From the IMG/VR virus record IMGVR_UViG_3300025030_000482, positions 1-20,009 of that record: DNA of 20,009 nucleotides; one strand, 5' to 3'. Below are positions 12,889 through 20,009 of the stretch, piece after piece (within the stretch, counting starts at the first letter, position 1; each line of letters opens with the position of its first letter). The translations under genes were made by a program, and so were the position numbers. Source of the DNA: a virus. The notes under the pieces are model-generated. The model saw only the letters and a program-made list of their open reading frames with translations. It was not told the DNA's origin and searched no databases.

Positions 12889-15504
12889 TCAGGCGGAATA
12901 ATCGTCGCTGTAATCATCTTCCGCGTAGGGCCAGTCTACGTGATCCAGGACCGACAGGCGGATGGTATCCATGCTGTGTGCTGCGCCTGGCGCAATCTCC
13001 GGGGAGACAACCGTGCCGATAATGCCCCCGGCAAACCCCAGCGTAACCTGGTCACCGAAGATTAATTCCTCGTTTTCCAGGTAGGTTTCAAAGGTGTGCA
13101 TCCTCGCGCGTCGGGATTGGGCATTCAGGTAAAAATTAGCGATTGACTGCGCCATAAAGGCGTCGCAGATAAAATCGCACATAAACAGGTCTTGTTGCTC
13201 GTGCTCGCCGTAATACAGGATTGATTCGGCATCCCGCCCAGCGATCAATCCGTTATAGGCCTCCGCGCCGCGGGACTGCCGCCAGTCCCGGCCATAACGC
13301 AGGTTGATGACGTTTATGATATCATCCAACGATATTTTTTTGATGCTGTGGACCATACGGCCATTGTCGATCCGGCAGACGGTGATGGTTTTGGTCGGGA
13401 TGGGGATATCGGGGCGCACGATCAGTTTTGAAATACCGCGCTCGCGGCAGAACCAGGCGCGAGACTGGAACGCCAGAGAATCCAGCCAGTAGCGGGCGTC
13501 TTTATATTCGCTGATGACCACATCCAGGCGATAGCCAGCGGGGAAGTCCCCTGTCTGCTGCAGGGTGGTATCATTGCACCAGGTGCTGAGGATGTCTGCT
13601 GCAACCGCGGCCGGTGTGTAGATATTGCGGGTTACATCCACCAATACGCCGTTGGTGACCAGAGTTACCGTGTTATCGCCGGTCAGGGCGGTGGGATCGC
13701 CGGTACGGGCCACGCCAGCAGCGGGTTCTGTGGTTGTGACGGAATCATAAATTACTGATCGTTGGGCGGAATTGATTGTAACGGTTACATTTTGCGAACC
13801 GCACGTGACCTGTATATTTGGTAACCCTACAGTGGAACCCGACCATTTGACCGAGGGCGAGGATGCCAGGCCGGACTGTACCAGTGACCCATTGACATAC
13901 ACGTTTTTCGCCAGGGCATTGCCGCCATAGGCAAAATCATAACTGTTCGTTTGTTCGATAATACCCGAGATAGCAGCATAGGCCGGGGTGACTGTAACGC
14001 TGGTGGATGTTGACCCGCCATACTGCACCCCGATATTGGTCGCTATCTGCAGCCGGTTGCCCTGTGTCTCGTGGGTGTGTTCCCCCTGGTCGACCGCGAT
14101 GTCTTCAACCACACCCAGGGCCGCCAGCTGGTTGATCGTAAACCGGCCCGGCATGCTGACCACTGCGCGGCCGGGGTATCTCCCGGACGGATGCGCGTTC
14201 CCTGCCTGTCCGGTGTACAGCGTGCAGACGCTGGTGATATCCAGCTCTGTGTCCGCATCCATGCGCGCCAAAACCTGGTTGATGCTGTCCACGGCCACTC
14301 CGGCGGCAATAAACACATATTCCGATAATTGTTGCCAGGCCGTAGCGCCCTGGTTATGCACCGCCGCCAGGGTAGCATTGATGCCGCGGGTAACGGTGGC
14401 CGTGGACCCGTTGATAGCGGTCACCAGCATTTCCTCGCTATCGATAACCAGTGTGTGCCCGCTGGCCCAACCAGCGCCACTGGATAGGGTGAGGGTGGAA
14501 GCGGTGGCGGTGATTGCCGCCGCCAGGGTGGTTTTGAGGCCGACATCGGCACCCAGGGCCGGATACGGGCCAGGATCACCATAGGGGATCGGCAGCATCT
14601 TTCCGACGTCCCTGGTGTCGGCGTTCGGATATGTGCCGCTATCCAGCAGAGTGCCGATTTTATTGTTCAAGCGGATGGATTCATCTTCCAGTTCCAGCCG
14701 GTAGATTGTTTCATCGGCGGCCTCGGCGTCGCGGATATGGCCCCGCCATTTTTCCTGCGGCGGACTGGCAGCGGCATCCAGACCGCGAAACCAGAGATAG
14801 AGCACGGCCGGGTTTTGCTCGATCTCGCAGGTTTCATACAGGGTTTTGATATTAGTGGCCGCCTCTGGATCGGGATCCACTAACACGTCGCAACTGAAAC
14901 CAGAGGTTTTATATTCGCGTAGACCGTTGGTAACACCGCCCTGCACCACACCAAAACTTTTGATCCAGGGCAGTGTGGTGATATCGATGCCCCCCCAGCC
15001 GGTGATGGTGATGGCCGATCCGGACAGGTAATAGTCGCTGGCTTCGACGGTGATTTTTAATATCCAGATCGGGCAACTGCCAGTAGCGGCGTTTTTAGCC
15101 GTATCCCAGTCGGCAACTGCAGGCGGATCGAGGTCCGCATCTTCTTGCAGCTCTATTTCCAACCTATGCTGATTGGGGCCAATCTGCCGGTGGCGCAGTT
15201 CGGGGGCGAGGTAACGGACTGTGTGCGGGACTCCCAGATGATCCCACCAGACAAACGGGTTTTGCATGCCCTGGGCGGTGATCTCCAAAAACGTGCGGGC
15301 CGAGGCCAGGGTGGAATCAGGAAGCCGTGGGAAAACTATGCGGTGTACCGTGCGACTCACCAGGCGGTCGTAGACATGCAGTGCGCCGGCGGAATCAAAT
15401 CCTGAGGCTTGGATCAGCTGCGGTTGCTCGCCCCCCTCGCGGAGCGGCGGGCTGTTGAACTGCAGGGTTGTCAGGCCATTTGTGCTGATGAATAGGTTTT
15501 GCAT
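12889..15504 (-). CDS. Tail hub / tail tip protein, 871 residues
   Basis: Placed between a Dit-like protein and the tail fibre, the expected site of the siphophage tail hub (lambda J / Tal position). The first 125 residues resemble the upstream 119-residue protein. A middle part (about 140-320) is followed by a repeat-like module with TLTLSSGAGWASGHTLVI and VTRGIN (about 325-393), seen in phage tip proteins. The C-terminus ends in acidic and aromatic residues (DVDWPYAEDDYSDDYSA-like). The protein should cap the tail tube and carry the fibre. Its ATG overlaps the previous stop by one base (TGATG, 15502-15506). Family assignment rests mainly on order, size and the beta-rich style. Confidence 0.7.
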   Translation of the reverse strand: MQNLFISTNGLTTLQFNSPPLREGGEQPQLIQASGFDSAGALHVYDRLVSRTVHRIVFPRLPDSTLASARTFLEITAQGMQNPFVWWDHLGVPHTVRYLAPELRHRQIGPNQHRLEIELQEDADLDPPAVADWDTAKNAATGSCPIWILKITVEASDYYLSGSAITITGWGGIDITTLPWIKSFGVVQGGVTNGLREYKTSGFSCDVLVDPDPEAATNIKTLYETCEIEQNPAVLYLWFRGLDAAASPPQEKWRGHIRDAEAADETIYRLELEDESIRLNNKIGTLLDSGTYPNADTRDVGKMLPIPYGDPGPYPALGADVGLKTTLAAAITATASTLTLSSGAGWASGHTLVIDSEEMLVTAINGSTATVTRGINATLAAVHNQGATAWQQLSEYVFIAAGVAVDSINQVLARMDADTELDITSVCTLYTGQAGNAHPSGRYPGRAVVSMPGRFTINQLAALGVVEDIAVDQGEHTHETQGNRLQIATNIGVQYGGSTSTSVTVTPAYAAISGIIEQTNSYDFAYGGNALAKNVYVNGSLVQSGLASSPSVKWSGSTVGLPNIQVTCGSQNVTVTINSAQRSVIYDSVTTTEPAAGVARTGDPTALTGDNTVTLVTNGVLVDVTRNIYTPAAVAADILSTWCNDTTLQQTGDFPAGYRLDVVISEYKDARYWLDSLAFQSRAWFCRERGISKLIVRPDIPIPTKTITVCRIDNGRMVHSIKKISLDDIINVINLRYGRDWRQSRGAEAYNGLIAGRDAESILYYGEHEQQDLFMCDFICDAFMAQSIANFYLNAQSRRARMHTFETYLENEELIFGDQVTLGFAGGIIGTVVSPEIAPGAAHSMDTIRLSVLDHVDWPYAEDDYSDDYSA

Positions 15505-15863
15505 CAGGCGTGCCTCAGTTTTACCGTACAGATATGCAGATCATAACTCCGCTCGGATATCTCCGGCAGAACTGGCGAGGCAAACCGGACAACGGTGGCC
15601 ACGCCAAAAGCATCGCGATAAGTGAATGGGTATATGGATCCGCGCACGGTAGTGTTCCAGAAGGCGAGGAATTCCGCTTTTTCAACGGTGGTCATGCGTA
15701 ATGGGAGATCAAAAACGGCGTCTTTGACATACAGCGGATAGGCAAAACGGGTTGCCCCGGCTGTTTCCTCGGCGGCCTGCTGGAAAGACAGTGCGTTGTC
15801 GCCTCGGGCGGGAGCACGGGTAATGGTTACATTGCCAGCGTCATGGATGAACGAGATCGACAT
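15504..15863 (-). CDS. Dit-like distal tail protein, 119 residues
   Basis: A small beta-rich protein (MSISFIHDAGNVTITRAPAR) between the tape measure and the hub. It contains YPLYVKDAVFDLPLRMTT and a later PFTYRDAFGVATVVRFASP, the pattern of short phage distal tail or minor tail subunits that ring the tail tip. Its fold appears again in the first 125 residues of the hub. It starts three bases after the tape-measure stop, with only a weak ribosome site, so it is likely coupled to that gene. Exact family name uncertain. Confidence 0.62.
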   Translation of the reverse strand: MSISFIHDAGNVTITRAPARGDNALSFQQAAEETAGATRFAYPLYVKDAVFDLPLRMTTVEKAEFLAFWNTTVRGSIYPFTYRDAFGVATVVRFASPVLPEISERSYDLHICTVKLRHA

Positions 15864-15866
15864 GAT

Positions 15867-18221
15867 CTATGCCGCCCGTTGGCGCGCCGCTATTTTCTGG
15901 ATTTCCGGCCAGACCTGACGGGCGAGTTCGGCGGCGGTGGTTTGGTTGGTTACATTGGGGAGGGTGAAGGTGAGGCCACCCTGGATGGTGATGGAGGCAC
16001 TATTTTGTCCCGGAGGAGTTTTGCCAGCCGGAGTGATATAACCGCCTTTGTTACCCATGGTCAAAAATTCGGCACCATTCTCGTTAATGCGATAGGTAGT
16101 GTAGGGTTTTACCGGGCCACCCGACGCGCGGCCATCTATTACGCTGGTGCCGGCTTCTGCCAGTTCCCCATTGGCCCAATAGGTGTTGCCGCCCTGGGTA
16201 TAATAGTCGCCATAATGTTTTGCCGCAGAAGTGGAACCGGTATTTTGCATAATGCCGGGGATGCTTTGCAGATTGGCGAGGCCATTGACCCGCAGGTTGA
16301 TATCTATTTCCTTGACCCGCGGCAGGTTTTGTAACATCTGGTCCAGCACACGGACACGATCTTCGGTGGCCTTGATCCGGGTTTGCCAGGCGTCTGATTC
16401 CTGGGCCGCGGCAATTGCGGATTCTTCCATCTGGCTGATCTGACGCTTGCCAAGTTCCTCTATTTTGCGTTCCAGACTTTCACGAGTGGCACGGGCGTTA
16501 TAGATTGCTTCCTCGGCAGAAACATTGGCGATACTGCCGGTGCGCGCCAGCTCCATCTGCTCTTCTGATTTTTTGATCAGATCGTCGTAGGCCTTGGCTT
16601 TCTTTGCCAGAGATGCCGGACTCCAGGCGGCCTCGTTGTCGAGATCACTCTCGGCCTGCGATAGTTCATTGCGGACGCGGTAATATTTTTGATAGTCGTC
16701 TTCGGCTCCGCGCAGGGCCACGGCCTGCTCTTCTGCCCGTTTTTTATCGCGCTGCGCCTTGGATTCGCTGACCGCCTCCATGGATTGCCGGAAGCTTTCC
16801 AGTTGTGAGACCCGTTCTTTGTACTGGTCTGCAAGTCTGGCCCCATATTCCTTCTCGATGTTCAACAGCGATTTAACCCGATCTTTTTCAATATCAAGGA
16901 TGCCACGGGCCTTGTCCTGAAAGGCTTTGAAGGCGGCGTCTTTTTGTTTTTCAAATTCCTTTTTCTGATTTTCTCCGGCAGCTTTGGCCCGTTCGGCCGC
17001 CTCTTTGGTTTTGGCCTGATCGGTCTTGACCGTTTCCGCGGCAAGTTCGGCGTCGGTTTTTTTAGACGATACCGGCGCAACAGCAGCGTCTTTGGCGCCG
17101 GAACGGATAGCGCGCATCAATACTGGCGAGACGGCATAACCCAGGCTGGATAGCCAGCCGGGAGGGGCTTCACGCATGGTCTTCATCATGTTGGCCATTG
17201 CGCCGGCCATGGTGTTCAGGGCAGGCATCAGGGTGGTGCCGATGGCTGCAGCGGTGGACTTGACCTCGTTGTTGAAGCGGTTGATGGCCGCCTGGCCACC
17301 CTGCGCGGATTTCGTGGCCGACTCGCCATAGGTCTTGTGCAGTTGTTCAGCCAGTTTCGGCAGCACATCAGCCGACATCAGCTTGCCCTGCTCCATCTGT
17401 TTGAGCAGTTCAGCCGTGGTCATGCCCATGGCATCGGCGGTCAGTTTGAGCGCGCCGGGCAGCCGTTCGCCCAGTTGGCCGTTCAGCTCTTCTGCGGAAA
17501 TCTTGCCCTTGCTCATCATTTGCGACAACGCCAGAAATATGCCGTTGGCTTCGTCCCCGGAGAGCTTCATCGCCGTGACGGCTTCCGATACCCCGACAAA
17601 TATTTTACGGGTGGCTTCACCCTCAATGCTGGTGTTTTTGGTAGAGGCGGAAAACTTGGCAAAGGCGCCAGCGGTCTCTACAAAATTAAGGCCCAGGCGC
17701 TGTGATTCTTCCCGGATGAATTGAATCTCACGGGCAGCCGCTGCGCTGGATCCGGCAGTCGCCTCCATGGCGGCGGTATATTTTTCAGTTGCCAGGGCCG
17801 CAGCAATCGAGGATTTAGCCAGCATGCCCAGTACTGCGGGACCGGCCAGGCGGAGAATGGACTCGGAAAGAATATTTACATGGCCGGTAAGTCCTTGCAC
17901 ATCCCCGGCGGCATCTTTTGCGCCACGACCGACATTCTGCATGGCGGAGCTTTTGTCGATGTCCGCCAGCTTGGACTGCATCGCAGATTGTGCCCGCTCG
18001 ATATCTGCCGCGCTGGCGACCCCTGATTGCCGGATTAGCTCGAATGCGGTCCGGGCACTGTCTTTTTGCCGCTGGAAAACCGCATCCGAGGTGGTACCCA
18101 GGCGCTGAAAGGCATAACCCATCAGCTTGGAAACATCCTCGCCGCGGTCTTGCATGGCCTTCATTTCTGCGATGGCCTTGTCCGCAGAAGCGGATATGAG
18201 GAACCTGACGTCTTTTGCCAT
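15867..18221 (-). CDS. Tail tape measure protein
   Basis: At 784 residues it is the longest protein of the leading part of the tail module and shows the tape-measure N-terminal domain signature KGKISAEELNGQLGERLPGA (238-257) followed by LTADAMGMTTAELLKQMEQG. A hydrophobic stretch lies near 124-145. Residues about 385-640 are highly charged and coiled-coil-like, then there is a beta-rich C-terminus with SITIQGGLTFTLPNVTNQTT. It sets tail length and is threaded with the chaperones during assembly. Using the usual 0.15 nm per residue, the tail would be roughly 115-120 nm, shorter than lambda's. ATG 18221 has GAGGAA upstream. It starts right after the frameshift product ends. Confidence 0.9.
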   Translation of the reverse strand: MAKDVRFLISASADKAIAEMKAMQDRGEDVSKLMGYAFQRLGTTSDAVFQRQKDSARTAFELIRQSGVASAADIERAQSAMQSKLADIDKSSAMQNVGRGAKDAAGDVQGLTGHVNILSESILRLAGPAVLGMLAKSSIAAALATEKYTAAMEATAGSSAAAAREIQFIREESQRLGLNFVETAGAFAKFSASTKNTSIEGEATRKIFVGVSEAVTAMKLSGDEANGIFLALSQMMSKGKISAEELNGQLGERLPGALKLTADAMGMTTAELLKQMEQGKLMSADVLPKLAEQLHKTYGESATKSAQGGQAAINRFNNEVKSTAAAIGTTLMPALNTMAGAMANMMKTMREAPPGWLSSLGYAVSPVLMRAIRSGAKDAAVAPVSSKKTDAELAAETVKTDQAKTKEAAERAKAAGENQKKEFEKQKDAAFKAFQDKARGILDIEKDRVKSLLNIEKEYGARLADQYKERVSQLESFRQSMEAVSESKAQRDKKRAEEQAVALRGAEDDYQKYYRVRNELSQAESDLDNEAAWSPASLAKKAKAYDDLIKKSEEQMELARTGSIANVSAEEAIYNARATRESLERKIEELGKRQISQMEESAIAAAQESDAWQTRIKATEDRVRVLDQMLQNLPRVKEIDINLRVNGLANLQSIPGIMQNTGSTSAAKHYGDYYTQGGNTYWANGELAEAGTSVIDGRASGGPVKPYTTYRINENGAEFLTMGNKGGYITPAGKTPPGQNSASITIQGGLTFTLPNVTNQTTAAELARQVWPEIQKIAARQRAA

Positions 18222-18225
18222 TTAT

Positions 18226-18884
18226 CTATTCCTCGGGGGTTTGCATCTCCTGGTGGATGATCGCCAGAAAGTCCAGTTCGTCAATGGTTACATCATGCAG
18301 CCGGAATATCGTGTCCGCGTTAGTTAATCCTCGCAATGCCTGACAATGATCATATATGCGCCGGTAACGATCGTGTCCGGGGGGCGGCGCAGGGATCGGG
18401 CATCCTTCAGCAGTTTTGCAGGCGGGCAGCTGGGCGTCCAGTTGCTCGGCCTCCCGGCAGGCCGCGCAGGACATATCTCTGTAGTCCTGGCGGGCTTGCA
18501 GGTATTCGGTCAGCTTTTTTTTTGCTGTTCCCGTTCGGCATCCAGCATAGCGGCTAATGAAAGGGGCTTGCCAAACAGCGCCACCCGGAACTCGGTCACC
18601 TTGTCGGAGATGTAATTGATGTTTTCCGGCGTGCACAGATAGGGCGCATCACCATCAGCAATGCCTTCCCAGGCGACCGTAACCCGGGCGGCCAGTTCAT
18701 GGCGGAATAGATCTTCGTCCAGGGTACCAACCAGTTTGCCGTCTTTTTCTTCTTTGATTTTGCAGGATTCACGCAGGGCGTCATATTCGTCCTGTGATAT
18801 GTGCGTGAACTGCGCCCGGAATTCGTCCACAATCGGGACCCAGGCCCGTGTCCCACCGGTTTTTATTTTTGATACGTCGAGCAT
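18226..18884 (-). CDS. Tail assembly chaperone, -1 frameshift extended form (219 residues)
   Basis: Reading from 18884, a -1 shift on the A run (minus strand, 18523-18515) joins 123 residues of the short form to 96 residues of the overlapping frame (joint ...REQQKK/KLTEYLQARQD), ending at the TAG 18228-18226 just before the tape measure gene. The extension is charged, with CAACREAEQLDAQLP, and should contact the tape measure or tail tube, like lambda gpGT. The extra frame has no credible start of its own: the only upstream ATG-like codon lies deep in the short gene and lacks a ribosome site. That makes frameshifting the best explanation. Confidence 0.75.
18510..18884 (-). CDS. Tail assembly chaperone, short form (lambda gpG-like role)
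   Basis: A 124-residue protein starting MLDVSKIKTGGTRAWVPIVD, with AGGAGA eight bases before ATG 18884. It sits between the tail tube and tape measure genes, the fixed place of tail-assembly chaperones in long-tailed phages. It is helical in its second half (HELAARVTVAWEGIADGD, SDKVTEFRVALFGKPLSL). The frame stops (TGA, 18512-18510) just after the nine-base A run where the -1 shift occurs. No sequence motif alone would identify it; order, size and the overlapping second frame are the evidence. Confidence 0.8.
   Translation of the reverse strand: MLDVSKIKTGGTRAWVPIVDEFRAQFTHISQDEYDALRESCKIKEEKDGKLVGTLDEDLFRHELAARVTVAWEGIADGDAPYLCTPENINYISDKVTEFRVALFGKPLSLAAMLDAEREQQKKS
18515..18524 (-). other. 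Slippery site for programmed -1 frameshift
   Basis: Minus strand, zero frame: CAA AAA AAA AGC TGA. The heptamer A-AAA-AAA lets both tRNA-Lys slip back one base, after which reading continues AAG CTG ACC. The zero-frame stop is only four bases after the slip codons. This is the classic bacterial A-run site. I did not find an obvious strong downstream stem, which A-rich sites in bacteria do not always need. Confidence 0.8.
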
Positions 18885-18915
18885 GTTTGTTGTCTCCTGT
18901 CGGACAAAAAGGCTA

Positions 18916-19971
18916 TCAGGCCAGCAGGCTGGCGCTGATCTTGTTGGTCACGGTGATCCACAGGGGATCGGTGATGCCGACCATGCCGGCCGGGGCGACG
19001 GTTGCGCCCAGGACTTCATATTCCCGGCTGTTCTTGATGATGCCGGCCTCGTAGGGGTTTTCGTACATCTTCGGCTTGAGGTGCGGCATCTGGATCTTGA
19101 ACAGGTAGGGGATGGCACCCTCGATGATCGGGCCGGTGCAGATGATCTCGCACTTTTTGGAGATATTGTCCTTGAGATCGGCGCGGGCCGCCAGGCTGGA
19201 CGTGCGGGGAAACTGGAGTTTGAGCGAGACATCGAACATGCCGTCGCCGGTGGGCTCATCGATCAGGTCGCGGGGGGCGGCATCCGCCGAGGCGAACGAT
19301 CCATATACCCCGGACAGCTTGCGCTCGATGGTGAGTTCGATGGAGGATGGCCCGATCTTGTCGCCGGCGGCCAGGGCAATGGCGGACTGAGCGTTGATCC
19401 GGATCTCGGTCTGGCCCATGTAAATACGATTGGCGCGCTCCAGGATGGTGACGTTGTTGAAGGTGGTGGTGTCGTTGACGCCATCCACAACCACGTCGGT
19501 ACCGGGGCCGGATATGGTGATCTGGACAGGTTTGCCTGTCTCGAATTTGAGCACCGCCTTGCCGGGCTTCCATGAGGGGATCTCCTCCACGCCCAGGGCG
19601 CCGAGCATGCCGCACAGGGTGCCGAACAGGCCTGCGGTGGTATTGGCGACCTTCATGATGTGGTCGTAGGAAATTGCGCCGGCGGCGTGCAGATCAGGGA
19701 CAGCGGAGGTGCCCATGATCATGGCCAGCATGGTGAGCAGTGTGCCGTCGTTGTAGCGCAGGTAGGCCGGTACCTCGCCGTCGCACTTGACCTCACCGGC
19801 GCTGGTATCCACAGAAAACAGCTGACCGCGGGAATCATCCTTGATGTTGGTGGTGTCGGCCTTGAGGCTCAGGTCCAGCCCGAGAAAACCGTTGCCGGCG
19901 CCCAGCTGAATGGCCGTATTCCAGTCCGCGCCTTTTTTGAATCCGTAGCGGAGTTCCGTTCCGTTGCTCAT
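18916..19971 (-). CDS. Major tail tube protein
   Basis: A 351-residue beta-rich protein beginning MSNGTELRYGFKKGADWNTA, with repeated Gly/Asp/Thr strands (TDVVVDGVNDTTTFNNVTI, KLSGVYGSFASADAAP), typical of long-tailed phage tube subunits that stack as hexameric rings. It lies just upstream of the chaperone and tape measure genes, matching lambda V or equivalent. ATG 19971 has a GGGAGGGG ribosome site and overlaps the end of the gene coming from the right. The assignment is from gene order and composition. It is larger than many tube proteins and may carry an added Ig-like or head-side domain. Confidence 0.75.
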   Translation of the reverse strand: MSNGTELRYGFKKGADWNTAIQLGAGNGFLGLDLSLKADTTNIKDDSRGQLFSVDTSAGEVKCDGEVPAYLRYNDGTLLTMLAMIMGTSAVPDLHAAGAISYDHIMKVANTTAGLFGTLCGMLGALGVEEIPSWKPGKAVLKFETGKPVQITISGPGTDVVVDGVNDTTTFNNVTILERANRIYMGQTEIRINAQSAIALAAGDKIGPSSIELTIERKLSGVYGSFASADAAPRDLIDEPTGDGMFDVSLKLQFPRTSSLAARADLKDNISKKCEIICTGPIIEGAIPYLFKIQMPHLKPKMYENPYEAGIIKNSREYEVLGATVAPAGMVGITDPLWITVTNKISASLLA

Positions 19972-20009
19972 TGTTCATCCCCTCCCTTCTGATCTTTATG
20001 TTTTTTGCC
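19968..20009 (-). CDS. 3' end of an unidentified gene upstream of the tail tube gene
   Basis: One frame stays open from the window edge to a TGA (19970-19968) that overlaps the tail tube ATG as ATGA. The visible C-terminus is charged (GKKHKDQKGGDEQ). The other two frames are less convincing: one has an early stop. By position this would be a tail terminator or other head-tail joining protein, but only 13 residues are visible. Confidence 0.4.
   Translation of the reverse strand, partial: GKKHKDQKGGDEQ

Noticed and set aside
13988-14584. A 198-codon plus-strand frame opposite the tail hub
   Set aside because: It has low-complexity, Ser/Pro/Ala-rich translation, no ribosome site and lies against a well-supported gene.
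18602-18611. Another perfect TGTCGGAGAT copy inside the tail chaperone gene
   Set aside because: A single isolated copy within codons of a real gene (ISDK in the other strand) is likely chance; it does not form part of an array.
18661-19575. A 304-codon plus-strand frame opposite the tail genes
   Set aside because: It is antisense to the tail tube and chaperone genes, and GC-rich coding DNA often leaves the opposite strand open.

Overview
The window reads as about 20 kb of one temperate, tailed (siphophage-type) bacteriophage genome or of a tandem or circularly permuted prophage copy. I see no clear host housekeeping gene. Protein style and base composition suggest a proteobacterial, probably gammaproteobacterial, host, but nothing here fixes the genus.

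Layout. (1) Positions 1-113 hold the start of an unidentified leftward gene, directly after a minor-tail-Z-like gene (110-817). (2) 818-1159 is non-coding and packed with a 10-bp element, TGTCGGAGAT, in both orientations. It lies just 3' of a large primase/helicase gene (1160-3763) and is the best candidate for the phage replication origin. (3) 3804-6782 is a tightly packed leftward early operon of small genes, many joined by 4-base ATGA or GTGA overlaps. Its leftward promoter sits in a divergent control region (6783-7011) with four related operator-like sites. (4) Rightward from that region come a CI-like repressor without a protease domain, a small exported protein, a membrane-anchored SWIM-type zinc protein and a large serine integrase whose start overlaps the SWIM gene's stop. 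(5) 10190-10422, between the integrase and the tail genes, holds a compact leftward unit: a strong promoter, the 5' half of a tRNA gene and an intrinsic terminator. It is a candidate attP and/or small-RNA gene. (6) 10423-19971 is the leftward tail module in standard order: tail tube, tail-assembly chaperone with a programmed -1 frameshift, tape measure, Dit-like protein, tail hub, and a tail fibre ending in an SGNH/GDSL esterase domain. A further gene enters from the right edge.

How it works together. The repressor and the leftward HTH regulator probably form the lysis/lysogeny switch. The early operon delivers the primase/helicase, which may act on the adjacent repeat array. The integrase lies beside the candidate attP, and the tail module builds a tail whose fibre probably deacetylates or de-esterifies a surface polysaccharide. 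Because the presumed attP region is flanked on both sides by phage genes, the sequence represents the uncut form of the phage or the junction of tandem copies.

The points most worth following are the repeat array, the promoter/half-tRNA/terminator unit, the leaderless-looking repressor promoter, and the SWIM-zinc membrane protein coupled to the integrase.
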